A stretch of 64,000 nucleotides of DNA from JASHPR01 sp963842355 (GTDB lineage Bacteria > Actinomycetota > Actinomycetes > Streptosporangiales > Streptosporangiaceae). The stretch covers positions 248,001 to 312,000 of the forward strand of contig CAWJGC010000017.1 in the NCBI GenBank assembly GCA_963842355.1. The letters are read 5' to 3'. Below, piece by piece: positions 44,549 through 53,864 of the stretch; position 1 is the stretch's first letter; every line of letters starts with the position of its first letter. The position numbers were made by a program, and so were the translations under genes. Below the pieces are notes generated by a model. That model saw only the letters and a program-made list of their open reading frames with translations. It ran no database searches and was not told the DNA's origin.

Positions 44549-45715
44549 GTGGCCATAAGGTGGAACCCATCTCGCGGGGCGACGTTGGGTATCGAGTGGG
44601 AACTTCAGCTCATCGACTGCACAAGCAGGATGCTGCGGCAGGACGCTCGCGAGGTTCTGGCCGCGCTACCCGCGCTCAGCGAGGTCGGTGAGAACCCGAA
44701 GATCCATTACGAGCTCATGCAATCGACGGTCGAGGTGGTCACGGGCATCTGCACCACGGTGTCGGAGGCGAAGGAGGATCTAACTGCGACAATCGCACAA
44801 CTTGAGCGAATCACCGGCAGCCGCGGTACGATGCTGGCCTGTGCCGGAACGCATCCCGTTAGCGACTGGCGAGATGCCAAGATGGCTCCCATTCAGCGCT
44901 ATGCAGAACTCGTCGAGCAGTTGCAGTGGCTTGCCCGCAGGATCCAGACGTTCGGGGTCCACGTCCATGTGGGCATCCGGGACGGGCGCAAGGCGATCCC
45001 CATCGTCAACGCGCTCGCTGCGTACCTGCCGCATTTCCTGGCGCTGACTGCGTCAAGCCCGTTCTGGAGCGGGCATGACACGGGGCTCGCTTCGAGCCGT
45101 GCGGTCATCTTCGGCGGCCTGCCGACGTCGGGGCCGCCGCAGCCACTCGCGGACTGGAGTGAGTTCGAGGAGTACATGGACACGCTGCTTCGCGCCGGAA
45201 CGATCCGGAGCATCAAAGAGGTGTGGTGGGACATACGGCCGCACCCAGATTTCGGCACGGTCGAGATCAGGATGTTTGACGGCGTTCCGACCCTGCGCGA
45301 GATCGGGATGGTCGCGGCGCTGTCGCAATGCCTGGTCCAGCAGTTCGATACCCAGCTGGACCGTGGCTACCGGCTGCCGAGCCCCTCGGCGTGGGTGGTC
45401 CGCGACAACAAGTGGCGTGCGACCAGGTACGGGCTGGACGCGACGGTGATCACCGACGACTCCGGCTCCACGGCGCCACTCCGGGACGAACTGTTCGAGC
45501 TGGTGCGGGAGCTTGAGCCGACGGCGGGCCGGCTCGGCTGCGCCGGGGAGCTTGACGTCATATCCGAGGTACTGGACCACGGCGCGTCCTACGAGCGGCA
45601 GCGGGCCGTCGTCGCCGACGGCGGCCGTCTCGAGGATGTGGTGGACGCGCTGGCCACCGAGTTCACCGAGGATCGTTTCGTTATCTCGGGGGAGGCGGCG
45701 CATGGGCGAACATGA
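44549..45715 (+). CDS. YbdK-type carboxylate-amine ligase (glutamate-cysteine ligase 2 family)
   Basis: The 388-residue ATP-grasp-like ligase has TLGIEWELQLID at the N-terminus, NPKIHYELMQSTVEVVTGICTTV, the metal/ATP region FGVHVHVGIRDGRKAIPIVNAL, and WWDIRPHPDFGTVEIRMFDG. It joins glutamate to an amine or cysteine with weak activity in E. coli; the natural substrate is uncertain. The GTG at 44549 has GGAGG six bases upstream and gives the family length; the frame is open further upstream through the 9-base array (ACPACPACPACPAC), which I exclude. The last 14 bases overlap the next gene. Confidence 0.88.
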   Translation: MAIRWNPSRGATLGIEWELQLIDCTSRMLRQDAREVLAALPALSEVGENPKIHYELMQSTVEVVTGICTTVSEAKEDLTATIAQLERITGSRGTMLACAGTHPVSDWRDAKMAPIQRYAELVEQLQWLARRIQTFGVHVHVGIRDGRKAIPIVNALAAYLPHFLALTASSPFWSGHDTGLASSRAVIFGGLPTSGPPQPLADWSEFEEYMDTLLRAGTIRSIKEVWWDIRPHPDFGTVEIRMFDGVPTLREIGMVAALSQCLVQQFDTQLDRGYRLPSPSAWVVRDNKWRATRYGLDATVITDDSGSTAPLRDELFELVRELEPTAGRLGCAGELDVISEVLDHGASYERQRAVVADGGRLEDVVDALATEFTEDRFVISGEAAHGRT

Positions 45716-46937
45716 CCTCGAAGGCGAGCTCGACGCGTTCCTTGCGGGGCACCAGGCCGAGTTCATCGATTTCCGGCGCGACCTGCACGCCCACCCCGAG
45801 ATCGGCTATCACGAGCACCGGACGACCCGCAGGATCAAGCTCAGGCTGGAGGCCGCGGGCCTCCGGCCGATCGTCCTGCCCAAGGGCACCGGGCTGATCG
45901 TGGACATCGGTTCCGGCAACGGCCCGGTGGTCGCGCTGCGGGCCGACCTGGACGCGCTGCCGATCAGCGACGAGAAGAACGTCCCGTACCGGTCCACGGT
46001 CGCCAACGCCTGCCACGCCTGCGGCCACGACGTGCACACCACCGTGCTGCTCGGCACGGGCCTGTTCCTGGCGCGCACCGCGGCGGCCGGGGCGCTGCCG
46101 GGCCGGGTCAGGCTCATCTTCCAGCCCGCCGAGGAGGTGCCCTGCGGGGCGCTCGACGTGCTCGCGGTCGGCGGCATCGCGTCCGTGGACCGGATCTTCG
46201 CGCTGCACTGCGATCCGCGGCTCGACGTGGGCAAGATCGGGACGCGTGTCGGTGCGATCACCGCGGCCTGCGACAAGATCACCGTAAGGGTGACCGGGCC
46301 CGGCGGGCACACCGCGCGGCCGCACCTGACCGCCGATCTCGTGTACGCCCTCGGGAAGATCATCACCGAGCTTCCGGCGGCGCTGTCCCGCCGGGTCGAC
46401 CCGCGATCCAGCCTGAGCCTGGTGTGGGGCCGGGTCAATGCGGGCGCGGCGGCCAATGCCATCCCCGATGACGGCGTCGCCGAGGGTACCGTGCGCTGCC
46501 TTGACGACGACGCCTGGCATGCGGCGCCCGACCTGCTCAAGGCGCTGATCGAGTCGGTCGCCAGCGCTTACGGCGTGGTCGCGGACCTCAGCTACGTGCG
46601 GAACGTGCCGCCCACGGTCAACGAGGCCATGTCGACGGCCATGGTCGAGGCCGCCGCCGACCGGGTGCTCGGCACCGACGCCGTGGTTCCGGCCCCGCAG
46701 AGCCTCGGCGGCGAAGACTTCGCCTGGTACTTGGAGTCGATCCCGGGCGCGCTGGCCCGGCTCGGCACGAGGCGGCCCGGTTCCGGCGACGATTTCGACA
46801 TCCACCAGCCGACGTTCGACGTGGACGAGCGCGCGATCGGGATAGGCATCCGGCTCATGGCGGCCACCGCGCTGACCGCGATAAGGGGCGGCGCCGCGCC
46901 CGCGCCCGAGCCGATGCCGGGGGTCGCGCACGCCTGA
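45702..46937 (+). CDS. M20-family metallopeptidase/amidohydrolase
   Basis: The 411-residue protein has the M20D features RRDLHAHPEIGYHEHRT, RADLDALPI, the metal ligands ACGHDVHT and FQPAEEVPCGA, GPGGHTARP in the lid domain and SLGGEDFAWYLE. It hydrolyses an N-acyl or amide bond of an amino-acid derivative. It resembles AmiA1/AmiB1 of mycobacteria, which also lie near lpdA. Start ATG 45702 follows GGGGGAGG and overlaps the ligase, so the two form an operon. Confidence 0.92.
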   Translation: MGEHDLEGELDAFLAGHQAEFIDFRRDLHAHPEIGYHEHRTTRRIKLRLEAAGLRPIVLPKGTGLIVDIGSGNGPVVALRADLDALPISDEKNVPYRSTVANACHACGHDVHTTVLLGTGLFLARTAAAGALPGRVRLIFQPAEEVPCGALDVLAVGGIASVDRIFALHCDPRLDVGKIGTRVGAITAACDKITVRVTGPGGHTARPHLTADLVYALGKIITELPAALSRRVDPRSSLSLVWGRVNAGAAANAIPDDGVAEGTVRCLDDDAWHAAPDLLKALIESVASAYGVVADLSYVRNVPPTVNEAMSTAMVEAAADRVLGTDAVVPAPQSLGGEDFAWYLESIPGALARLGTRRPGSGDDFDIHQPTFDVDERAIGIGIRLMAATALTAIRGGAAPAPEPMPGVAHA

Positions 46938-47091
46938 CCGCGCTGGCCGGCGGGTGGCTCCCGACGATCCGAGCCACGAGCCGCATGAGCCAGCCGTGCG
47001 ATACCAGGCTGTGACCAGGTCGGCCTAAAGTGGACAGGCGCGGGCGTCAGGATGGCGTCCCCGGGCAGAGAGCCACTGGAGTGCAATCGCC

Positions 47092-47751
47092 GTGTCGTCC
47101 GATCAGGCCGTGAAGTCCGGTCAGACCAAGGTGTTCCGGCTGCCGGGAGCCCTCGTGGCCTGGTGGGCGTGGGTGATCTTCGCGGCAGCTAACCTGGTCG
47201 ACCTGGCGGTCCAGGGCCGGAACCACACGGCGGCCGAGATCGCCGTCGCCCTGGCCGTCATCACCGGGCTGGTGTACGCGTGCGCCCTGCGGCCACGGGT
47301 CGTCACCGATCCCGGCGGCATCACCGTGATGAACCCGCTCCGCGATCACCGCGTGCCGTGGGGCTCCGTGGCCGCGGTGGACATCGCGGAATCGGTCCAG
47401 GTGCACTGCACGCCACCAGCCGGCGCCGCGCGGGGCAAGGTCATCCACAGCTGGGCGCTGTACGGCCGGCGCCGCAACAAGCTCAGGACCGAGCTTATGC
47501 GGCAGGGCAGCACCAGGCGGCTGCCGCGCAGTTCTATCGAGTCCTACGGGCAGCGGTCCTCCCAGGCAGAGGCGATCGCGAAGCAGAGCGCCGCGCAGAT
47601 CATGACCGTCCAACTCGACCAGCTGGCCAGGGACGCACGGGAACAGGGAGCGGCTGCGGGCCCGCGGGTCGTGAGCTGGGCCTGGGGTCCGATCGCCGCC
47701 ATCGTGGCGCCCGTCGTCGCCCTGGTGCTCGTCGTCACCCTGTTCCGCTGA
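47092..47751 (+). CDS. PH-domain membrane protein
   Basis: The 219-residue product has two N-terminal membrane helices (about 20-65), a bacterial PH-like domain (RVVTDPGGITVMNPLRDHRVPWGSVAAVDIAESVQVH) and a C-terminal membrane helix (195-217). It occupies the place of Rv3304 between amidohydrolase and lpdA genes in mycobacteria. The GTG at 47092 follows GGAG. Function unknown. Confidence 0.8.
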   Translation: MSSDQAVKSGQTKVFRLPGALVAWWAWVIFAAANLVDLAVQGRNHTAAEIAVALAVITGLVYACALRPRVVTDPGGITVMNPLRDHRVPWGSVAAVDIAESVQVHCTPPAGAARGKVIHSWALYGRRRNKLRTELMRQGSTRRLPRSSIESYGQRSSQAEAIAKQSAAQIMTVQLDQLARDAREQGAAAGPRVVSWAWGPIAAIVAPVVALVLVVTLFR

Positions 47752-47796
47752 TACTGCCCGCTGAGACCCGTTCCGGGGCTTGCCGCGTCGGGGCGG

Positions 47797-48237
47797 TCAG
47801 GTGCAGGGGCGCTTCCGCAGGGCCGCGACATAATCATCCGGCGCGCCCGCAGCCTGCGCGGCGTCGGCCATGATGCCCAGGTGACGTGCGGCCGGGAGCC
47901 CGCCCTCGTAGGCGTTCAGCACGTACAGCCAGGCGAGCACCTCGCCCTCCACCGTCGCTACCCGTACCTTGGTCTTCCGGTAATAACCGAGGCTCGCGCC
48001 ATCCCACTGGTCCAGCGACGCCTCGTCGGCGGACGAGAGCTCGTACAGCACCACGAACACGCGCTGTCCCGCCTCCTCGTTGACCGTGGCCATGGCGCCC
48101 TCCCAGCCAATGTCCTCGCCGCCGAACGCCAGCCGCCAGCCCTCGAGCCAGCCGCTGCCACACCGGGGGGAATGCGGGCAGCGTTCGGCCATCTGCGCCG
48201 GGTCCATGTTGCTGCCGTAGGCCGCGTACAACGCCAC
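47797..48237 (-). CDS. Gamma-glutamylcyclotransferase-family protein
   Basis: The 146-residue protein has the GGCT-fold signature YAAYGSNMDPAQM at the N-terminus, GWRLAFGG and YYRKTKVRV. Family members cyclise gamma-glutamyl compounds to 5-oxoproline. The start is GTG at 48237 with TACGCT (48246-48251, minus strand) eight bases upstream, which suggests a near-leaderless message. It is divergent from lpdA. Confidence 0.88.
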   Translation of the reverse strand: MALYAAYGSNMDPAQMAERCPHSPRCGSGWLEGWRLAFGGEDIGWEGAMATVNEEAGQRVFVVLYELSSADEASLDQWDGASLGYYRKTKVRVATVEGEVLAWLYVLNAYEGGLPAARHLGIMADAAQAAGAPDDYVAALRKRPCT

Positions 48238-48238
48238 G

Positions 48239-48259
48239 GATGATTAGCGTACGATCATC
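48239..48259. promoter_or_regulatory. Inverted repeat in the GGCT/lpdA divergent promoter region
   Basis: GATGAT-N9-ATCATC covers the -10-like box (minus strand) of the gamma-glutamylcyclotransferase gene and its first untranslated bases, an operator-like position. The binding protein is unknown. Confidence 0.45.
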
Positions 48260-48357
48260 AGCCGCCTCAGGTGGCACTCCGGCCCGTTTGGCGTGGGCGA
48301 CGGAGATTGCCGCCGCGGGCGCGGATCCTGCGGCGCGATGCGCCACAATGGGGCCTC

Positions 48358-49748
48358 GTGGAAGAGCCACGCGCGAGGATCGTGATCATCGGCGGCGGGC
48401 CTGGAGGCTACGAGGCGGCTCTCGTGGCCGCGCAACTCGGCGCCCGCGTCACGGTGGTGGACCGGGACGGGCTGGGTGGCGCCTGCGTGCTGACCGACTG
48501 CGTCCCGTCCAAGACGCTGATCGCGACCTCCGGGATGATGGCCGCCCTGGACGGGGCGGCGGCCCTGGGTATCCGCACCGGTTCCGGCGGCACTGCGGCG
48601 GCCACCGTGGACGCGCCGCGGCTCTACTCCAGGGTCGGGGCGCTGGCCCGGGCCCAGTCCGGGGACGTGGCCGCACGGCTAGCGGCCGAGGGGGTCGAGG
48701 TCCGGTCCGGGGCCGGCCGCTGGTCGGCCCGAGCACCGTCGCGGTGGGGGATACCGAGGTCAGCGCGGATATCGTGCTCGTGGCCACGGGCGCGCAGCCT
48801 CGCGTGCTGCCCGGCGCGGTCCCCGACGGGGAGCGCATCCTGACCTTCAGGCAGCTCTACGACCTGGGCGAGCTGCCCAGGGAGCTGATCGTGGTCGGCT
48901 CGGGAGTGACCGGAGCGGAGTTCGCCAGCGCGTACCAGGCGCTGGGCTCACAGGTCACCCTGGTTTCCTCGCGTGACCGCGTGCTGCCGCAGGAGGACGC
49001 GGACGCGGCGATGGTGGTCGAGGACGTGTTCCGGCGGCGCGGCATGACGGTGCTCAGCCGGTCCCGGGCGGCGGCGGCGAAGCGCACCGGCGACGGCGTC
49101 ACGGTAACCCTCGAGGACGGCCGGACCGTGCTGGGCTCGCACTGCCTGCTCACGGTCGGGATGGTCCCCAACACCGGCGGCCTCGGGCTGGAAGAGGCCG
49201 GGATCACCGTGGACCAGGGGGGATTCATACCCGTGGACCGGGTGTCGCGGACCTCGGCACCCGGCGTCTACGCCGCCGGCGACTGCACCGGCGTGCAGAT
49301 GCTCGCCTCGGTCGCGGCCATGCAGGGCCGGATCGCGATGTGGCACGCGCTCGGCGAGGCGGTCCAGCCGCTCCGGCTCAGCCACGTCGCCATGACCGTC
49401 TTCACCGAGCCGGAGATCGCCGCGGTAGGCGTGTCGCAGCGGGCCGTGGAAGCGGGCGAGACGGACGCGCGCGTCGTCAAGCTACTGCTGGCCACGAACG
49501 CGCGCGCGAAGATGCAGGGCTTCCGCGACGGCTTCGTCAAGCTGTTCGCCCGCGCCAACAGCGGGACCGTGGTCGGCGGCGTCGTGGTCGCGCCGCGGGC
49601 CAGCGAACTCATCCTGGGCGTGTCCCTCGCCGTCGAGCAGCACCTCACGGTGGACCAGATCGCCCACACGTTTGCGGTGTACCCCAGCTTGACCGGCAGC
49701 ATCACCGAGGCCGCGCGCAAGCTCATGCAGCCGACCGACACGTTCTAG
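48358..49748 (+). pseudogene. lpdA: LpdA-like NAD(P)H-dependent flavoprotein disulfide reductase, frameshifted
   Basis: Across one frameshift the product is about 463 residues. It has FAD motif VIIGGGPGGYEAAL, the Cys-x4-Cys region GGACVLTDCVPSKTL typical of actinobacterial LpdA (Rv3303c, an NAD(P)H quinone reductase), NAD motif VVGSGVTGAEFASAYQALG, and YAAGDCTG. The first frame (start GTG 48358) runs through GVEVRSGAGR and breaks at GGGGCCGGCC (48709-48718). The next frame resumes LVGPSTVAVGDTEV to the stop at 49748. One missing base explains it. All catalytic parts are otherwise intact, so error or very recent mutation is likely. Confidence 0.85.
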
Positions 49749-49794
49749 CCCCCGGGCCAGTGTTGGCCACAGGGGGGCAGCGCCGGTCAGTTTA

Positions 49795-50090
49795 GAACGC
49801 GATTGGCCCGGGGGCTGGCTCCAGGCCGGCCGCGAGCCACCGTGAACCTCTTTGCCCGTTTCGAGGCCTTCGTCCCGCCGTCCCGGCCGCTGCCCCGCCG
49901 TCCCGGCCGCTGCCCCGCCGCCCCGGCCGCCGCCCCGCCGCCCCGCCGGCGTCCCCGGCTGCCGTCCCGGCGTCCCCGGCTGCCGTCCCGGCCTCGTGGA
50001 TGCGAGTTTGCTGTACACCCGTGTACAGCAGGCTTACATTCATCGCCTGGCTTCGCCGGCTACCGGGCCAGGCTACGGGGCCCGGCTGCC
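49795..50090. repeat. Composite dispersed repeat, copy C
   Basis: It holds the block GGGGGCTGGCTCCAGGCCGG, CACCGTGAACC, TTTGCCCGTTTCG, CCTTCGTCCCG (49810-49885), then GC-rich tandem repeats, then palindrome 49996-50044 (TGCTGTACAC-CC-GTGTACAGCA core). It fills the gap between the convergent lpdA and DUF5313 genes. Confidence 0.85.
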
Positions 50091-50121
50091 GGGGCCGGCG
50101 CTAGAGACCCCTCAGCTACGG

Positions 50122-50478
50122 TCAGTGGGCGGGGCGGCCCAGGTCGGGGTCGTCGGGGACGTCCAGGCCGTGCTGCCGCAGCCGCGACGCCCGGATGTCG
50201 TCGGCGTAGGCGGCCACGGTGAAGATGCTGCCAGACATGATGAGCGCCACCATCGTCAGGCTCAGCCAGGCCGGGGCGGGCAGCAGCGCGGTGAGCACCA
50301 CCACGAGCACGACGCAGACCGGGATGATCACCGCCAGGTGGCGCAGCACCGTCCGACTGCGCCATCCCGCGTCAGTGAGCTCGTGCCGGACCCAGTCCCG
50401 GTTCTCGGGCGGAAGCCGGAACCCGACTGCGAACCAGAGCCAGCGGAGCACGCCGGGATCACCCGGCAGGCGCGCCAT
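50122..50478 (-). CDS. DUF5313-like small membrane protein
   Basis: The 118-residue protein starts MARLPGDPGVLRWLWFAVGFRLPPENRDWVRHELT-like (two parts cited), with two central membrane helices (about 47-90), a layout I associate with the actinobacterial DUF5313 family. Function unknown. It is four bases downstream of the acyl-CoA carboxylase alpha stop and is probably co-transcribed. Confidence 0.78.
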   Translation of the reverse strand: MARLPGDPGVLRWLWFAVGFRLPPENRDWVRHELTDAGWRSRTVLRHLAVIIPVCVVLVVVLTALLPAPAWLSLTMVALIMSGSIFTVAAYADDIRASRLRQHGLDVPDDPDLGRPAH

Positions 50479-50482
50479 GGAC

Positions 50483-52263
50483 TCAGTCTCGCAGCTGGCA
50501 TATGACCTCGCCCGCCGGGACGGTCTGGCCGACCTGAACGGCCAGGCCGGCGACGGTGCCGTCCTTGTGCGCCGTCAGCGGCTGCTCCATCTTCATCGCC
50601 TCGAGCACCACGATCGTGTCGCCCGCCGACACCTGCTGGCCCTCCGCCGCGACGATCTTCACGATCGTGCCCTGCATGGGGCTGACCAGGGCGTCGCCGC
50701 CTGCTGCGGCCCGGCCGCCGGAGGCGCCGCCGCCCGCGGCGCCGCGGCGCGGCCGCGTGGCCGGGGCTCTCCCGGGCGCGGCACCGCCCGTACCGCCCAG
50801 CGTGCCGAGCCCGGCCGGGATTACCACCTCGAAGCGTTTGCCGCCGACCTCCACGGTGATCCGTTCCCGCGCCGCGGCGGGGCCGCCGTCCGGCGCGGCG
50901 GAGTCACCGGAATACGGCGGCAGATTCCCGGCGAACTCGGTCTCGATCCACCCGGTGTGCACCGCGAACGGCACCGAGGTGAACGCCGGGTCTTCCACCA
51001 CGGCGCGGTGAAACGGCAGCACGGTCGGCATGCCGTCGATCTCGAACTCGGCCAGCGCGCGCCGGGAGCGTTCCAGGGCCTCGGCCCGGCTGGCCCCGGT
51101 CACGATGAGCTTGGCGATCAGCGAGTCGAACGCCTGCGGCACCGTCATCCCCGCGGCATACCCGGCGTCGAGGCGGACGCCGGGTCCCGACGGCGGCCGC
51201 CAGCGCGTGATCGTGCCCGGCGCGGGGAGGAAGTCGCGGCCCGGGTCCTCGGCGTTGATCCGGAACTCGATCGAGTGCCCGCGCAGGTCCGGGTCCCCGT
51301 AGGCCAGTTCCTGGCCGTCGGCGATCCGGAACATCTCGCGGACCAGGTCGATGCCGGCCACCTCCTCGGTGACCGGGTGCTCCACCTGCAGCCGGGTGTT
51401 CACCTCCAGGAACGATACGGTCCCGTCCTCGCCGATCAGGAACTCGCAGGTGCCCGCCCCGGCGTAGCCGACCTCGCGCAGGATGGCCTTGGACGACTCG
51501 CGCAGCAGCCGCTCCTGCTCGGCGGACAGGAACGGCGCCGGGGCCTCCTCGACCAGCTTCTGGTTCCGTCGCTGCAGCGTGCAGTCCCGGGTGGAAACCA
51601 CCACGACGTTCCCGTGGGAGTCGGCCAGGCACTGCGTCTCGACGTGCCGCGGCCGGTCCAGGTAGCGCTTCACGAAGCACTCGCCGCGGCCGAACGCCGC
51701 CACCGCCTCCCGCACCGCGGACTCGAACTGCGGGATGATCTCCGCCGTGGTCCTGGCCACCTTCAGCCCGCGCCCGCCGCCGCCGTAGGCCGCCTGGATC
51801 ACGATCGGCAGCCCGTGCTCGGCGGCGAACGCCGCGGCCTCCTCGGGCCGGCGACCGGCCCGTCGGTGCCCGGCGCCAGGGGCACGCCGACCACGCGGGC
51901 GACCCGCCGGGCCGCGACCTTGTCGCCCAGCGCCTCGATCGCGGCCGGAGGCGGCCCGATCCAGGTCAGCCCGGCCGTGGTCACCTCGCGGGCGAAGTCG
52001 GCGTTCTCGGCCAGGAAACCGTAGCCGGGGTGCACCGCGTCGGCGCCCGACTCGGCGCCGGCCTTGAGGATCTTGCCGATGTCGAGGTAGCTTTCGGCCG
52101 CCGTCTGCCCGCCCAGCGCGTAGGCCTCATCGGCCATCTTCACGTGCAGCGCGTCGAGGTCTTGCTCACCGTAGACGGCGACGCTGCGCAGGCCGGCGTC
52201 ACGGCAGGCCCGCGCGATCCGGACCGCGATCTCACCCCGGTTGGCGATCAGGACTTTGCGCAC
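50483..52263 (-). pseudogene. Acyl-CoA carboxylase alpha chain (biotin carboxylase + BCCP, AccA3-like), frameshifted
   Basis: The joined reading frame (about 593 residues) has a biotin carboxylase domain (VLIANRGEIAVRIARAC, HPGYGFLAENADFA, GGGGRGLK, LEVNTRLQVEHPVTE) and a C-terminal biotinyl domain with the biotin Lys in LEAMKMEQ. It carboxylates its own biotin for transfer by the beta chain. The N-terminal frame (52263 to about 51847) ends in nonsense after GTDGPVAGP; the second frame (to 50483) resumes just there. One missing G in CCCGAGGAGG on the minus strand restores GPEEAAAFAAEHGLPIV. This enzyme is essential for malonyl-CoA in actinomycetes, so a consensus error is the more likely cause. 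Confidence 0.88.
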
Positions 52264-52347
52264 CAGCGTGCCTCCTCTCAGCCTGCGAGGGAGTCTAGGT
52301 GAGATTGTGCTGGGTTGCCGGCCTGGCCCCGCCTGTCGTCCGCGCGG

Positions 52348-52638
52348 TCACCCCGGCCGAGCGCTCGCGCGCCAGCCTCCGGGGCCCTTCAGCAGCGGCG
52401 CACGTAGCATCCGCGATCTTGACGACCATTCAGAACGCACCGCCCCGTGCGAACTCGCCGCGTCCGCCGCCGGTGCCGTCCGGGCGGCCAGAACCGCCAC
52501 CAGCGCGGCGACCTGTCCCGCCGACGGGTCTCCCCGGACGATGGCGAGCACCGGGGGCTGACCGGGGCTGGCTCCGGCGGCGGGGCCGGGCCCGGTGTCC
52601 TCGTGGCGGGCCGGTCCGGCCTGGTCTGGCGCGGGCAT
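52348..52638 (-). CDS. Acyl-CoA carboxylase epsilon subunit (AccE-like)
   Basis: The 96-residue protein fits the AccE/PccE family: LAIVRGDPSAGQVAALVAVLAA early and SEWSSRSRMLRAPL … GPGGWRASARPG at the end. It stabilises the alpha-beta complex of actinobacterial acyl-CoA carboxylases. The ATG at 52638 has AGGAG upstream and begins five bases after the NYN gene's stop. The N-terminal 25 residues are Pro/Ala-rich and unconserved. Confidence 0.85.
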   Translation of the reverse strand: MPAPDQAGPARHEDTGPGPAAGASPGQPPVLAIVRGDPSAGQVAALVAVLAARTAPAADAASSHGAVRSEWSSRSRMLRAPLLKGPGGWRASARPG

Positions 52639-52643
52639 CGAGA

Positions 52644-53705
52644 TCAGCTCCTCGACTTGCCGACGCCGATGCCGAACTGCCGGTGTACCCGGGCCCAGAA
52701 CGCGTCACGCAGCCACTCGCGGGCCTCCTGGTAGGCACGCAGCGAGAGGCCGAGTTCCTTCTCGGCGTCGACCAGCAACTCCTTATCGATGACCGGGGGC
52801 AGGATCGGGCCGGGCAGCAGGTCGCGGATGTTGTCCTCGCCGCGGGTCAGGATCCACTTCTGGGCCACGTGCTCGCCTGCCTCCTCGACCCGCTCCTTCT
52901 CCGGGCCACGCCGGCCCGGCCCGGCCGGGCCGTAGCCGGCGGCCGGGCCGTGCCCGCCGGGGCCGGTCACGGCCCTGGCCGCCGCGGCCGTGCGCTGCGC
53001 GTGCCGGTCGCCGAATACCTGCGCGGGCGACGGTGCGGCGGACCCGCCCGGACCGGGTCCGCCCGACCCGAGCGGGCCCGGGCCCAGCGCCTCCGGGACG
53101 GTCCTGACCTGCCCGGGGGTCGCGGCGGGTTCGGGCGCGAGCTGCCTGCTGAAGTACGGCTCGATGAACGAACGCTCGAGCACCTCCACCGTGTCCGACT
53201 CCCAGACCAGGCGCTCGGCCTGGTTCGTGCCGTAGGGGGGCTCGATGCCCCAGAGGTGGACCCGGACGCCGAACGCCTGCGCGGCCTCCACCGCGGGAAC
53301 CATGTCCTCGTCACCGGCCACGAGGATCGCGTCGGTGATCGCGCGGTGCCGGGCCAGCGCCTCCATGTCGGCGCGGATCTGGGCGTCCACGCCCTTCTGC
53401 TGGCCCCGCGCGTTGAGGTTGCCCAGGCGCAGCTTCACCCACGGCATCTGCGCGATGACCCGCTGGTCGATGGTCGGCACCCGGTCCCTCGCCGCGTCGT
53501 ACCAGTAGACCCGCAGCAGCTCGCCGCGCACCTGATCGTCGGCGTACCGGGTGAGGGCCTGGATCAGCTTGTCCGCGTCGACCCGGTACTCGCGACGCGA
53601 GGCCGCGCCGAACAGCAGCTCGCCGGCGGACGCGTAGATGTACCCGACGTCGACCATGATGGCGTAGCGCGAGAGCAGCGGGAGCGGTGATCCATTTTCG
53701 GTCAT
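52644..53705 (-). CDS. NYN-domain (PIN-like) ribonuclease family protein
   Basis: The 353-residue protein has an NYN domain (about 12-190) with the acidic residues expected for a metal-dependent nuclease: MVDVGYIYAS, KGVDAQIRADM and LVAGDEDMVPAV. A Pro/Gly-rich linker (200-275) leads to a conserved C-terminal part (WILTRGEDNIRDLLPGPILPPVIDKELL). It probably acts on RNA. I use the ATG at 53705; TAGAGT (53716-53721) lies ten bases upstream. It sits between the carboxylase beta and epsilon genes on the same strand, which is unusual. Confidence 0.87.
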   Translation of the reverse strand: MTENGSPLPLLSRYAIMVDVGYIYASAGELLFGAASRREYRVDADKLIQALTRYADDQVRGELLRVYWYDAARDRVPTIDQRVIAQMPWVKLRLGNLNARGQQKGVDAQIRADMEALARHRAITDAILVAGDEDMVPAVEAAQAFGVRVHLWGIEPPYGTNQAERLVWESDTVEVLERSFIEPYFSRQLAPEPAATPGQVRTVPEALGPGPLGSGGPGPGGSAAPSPAQVFGDRHAQRTAAAARAVTGPGGHGPAAGYGPAGPGRRGPEKERVEEAGEHVAQKWILTRGEDNIRDLLPGPILPPVIDKELLVDAEKELGLSLRAYQEAREWLRDAFWARVHRQFGIGVGKSRS

Positions 53706-53715
53706 GGTGCTCACG

Positions 53716-53721
53716 ACTCTA
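53716..53721 (-). promoter_or_regulatory. NYN gene -10-like box
   Basis: On the minus strand TAGAGT ends ten bases before the ATG at 53705, leaving a leader of about four bases. Confidence 0.4.
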
Positions 53722-53864
53722 GTGACTGACGGGACGATCCGCCGCCAGTGATCCCGCCGAACCGCCTCCCGCCTGCGATTTCTTCCGGGAGGTCCCACCC
53801 CGCCTGCCCATTCCCCCGGCCCCGCGCCGCGCGCCGGTAATGGCGATCGCGAGCCGGATGTCGG

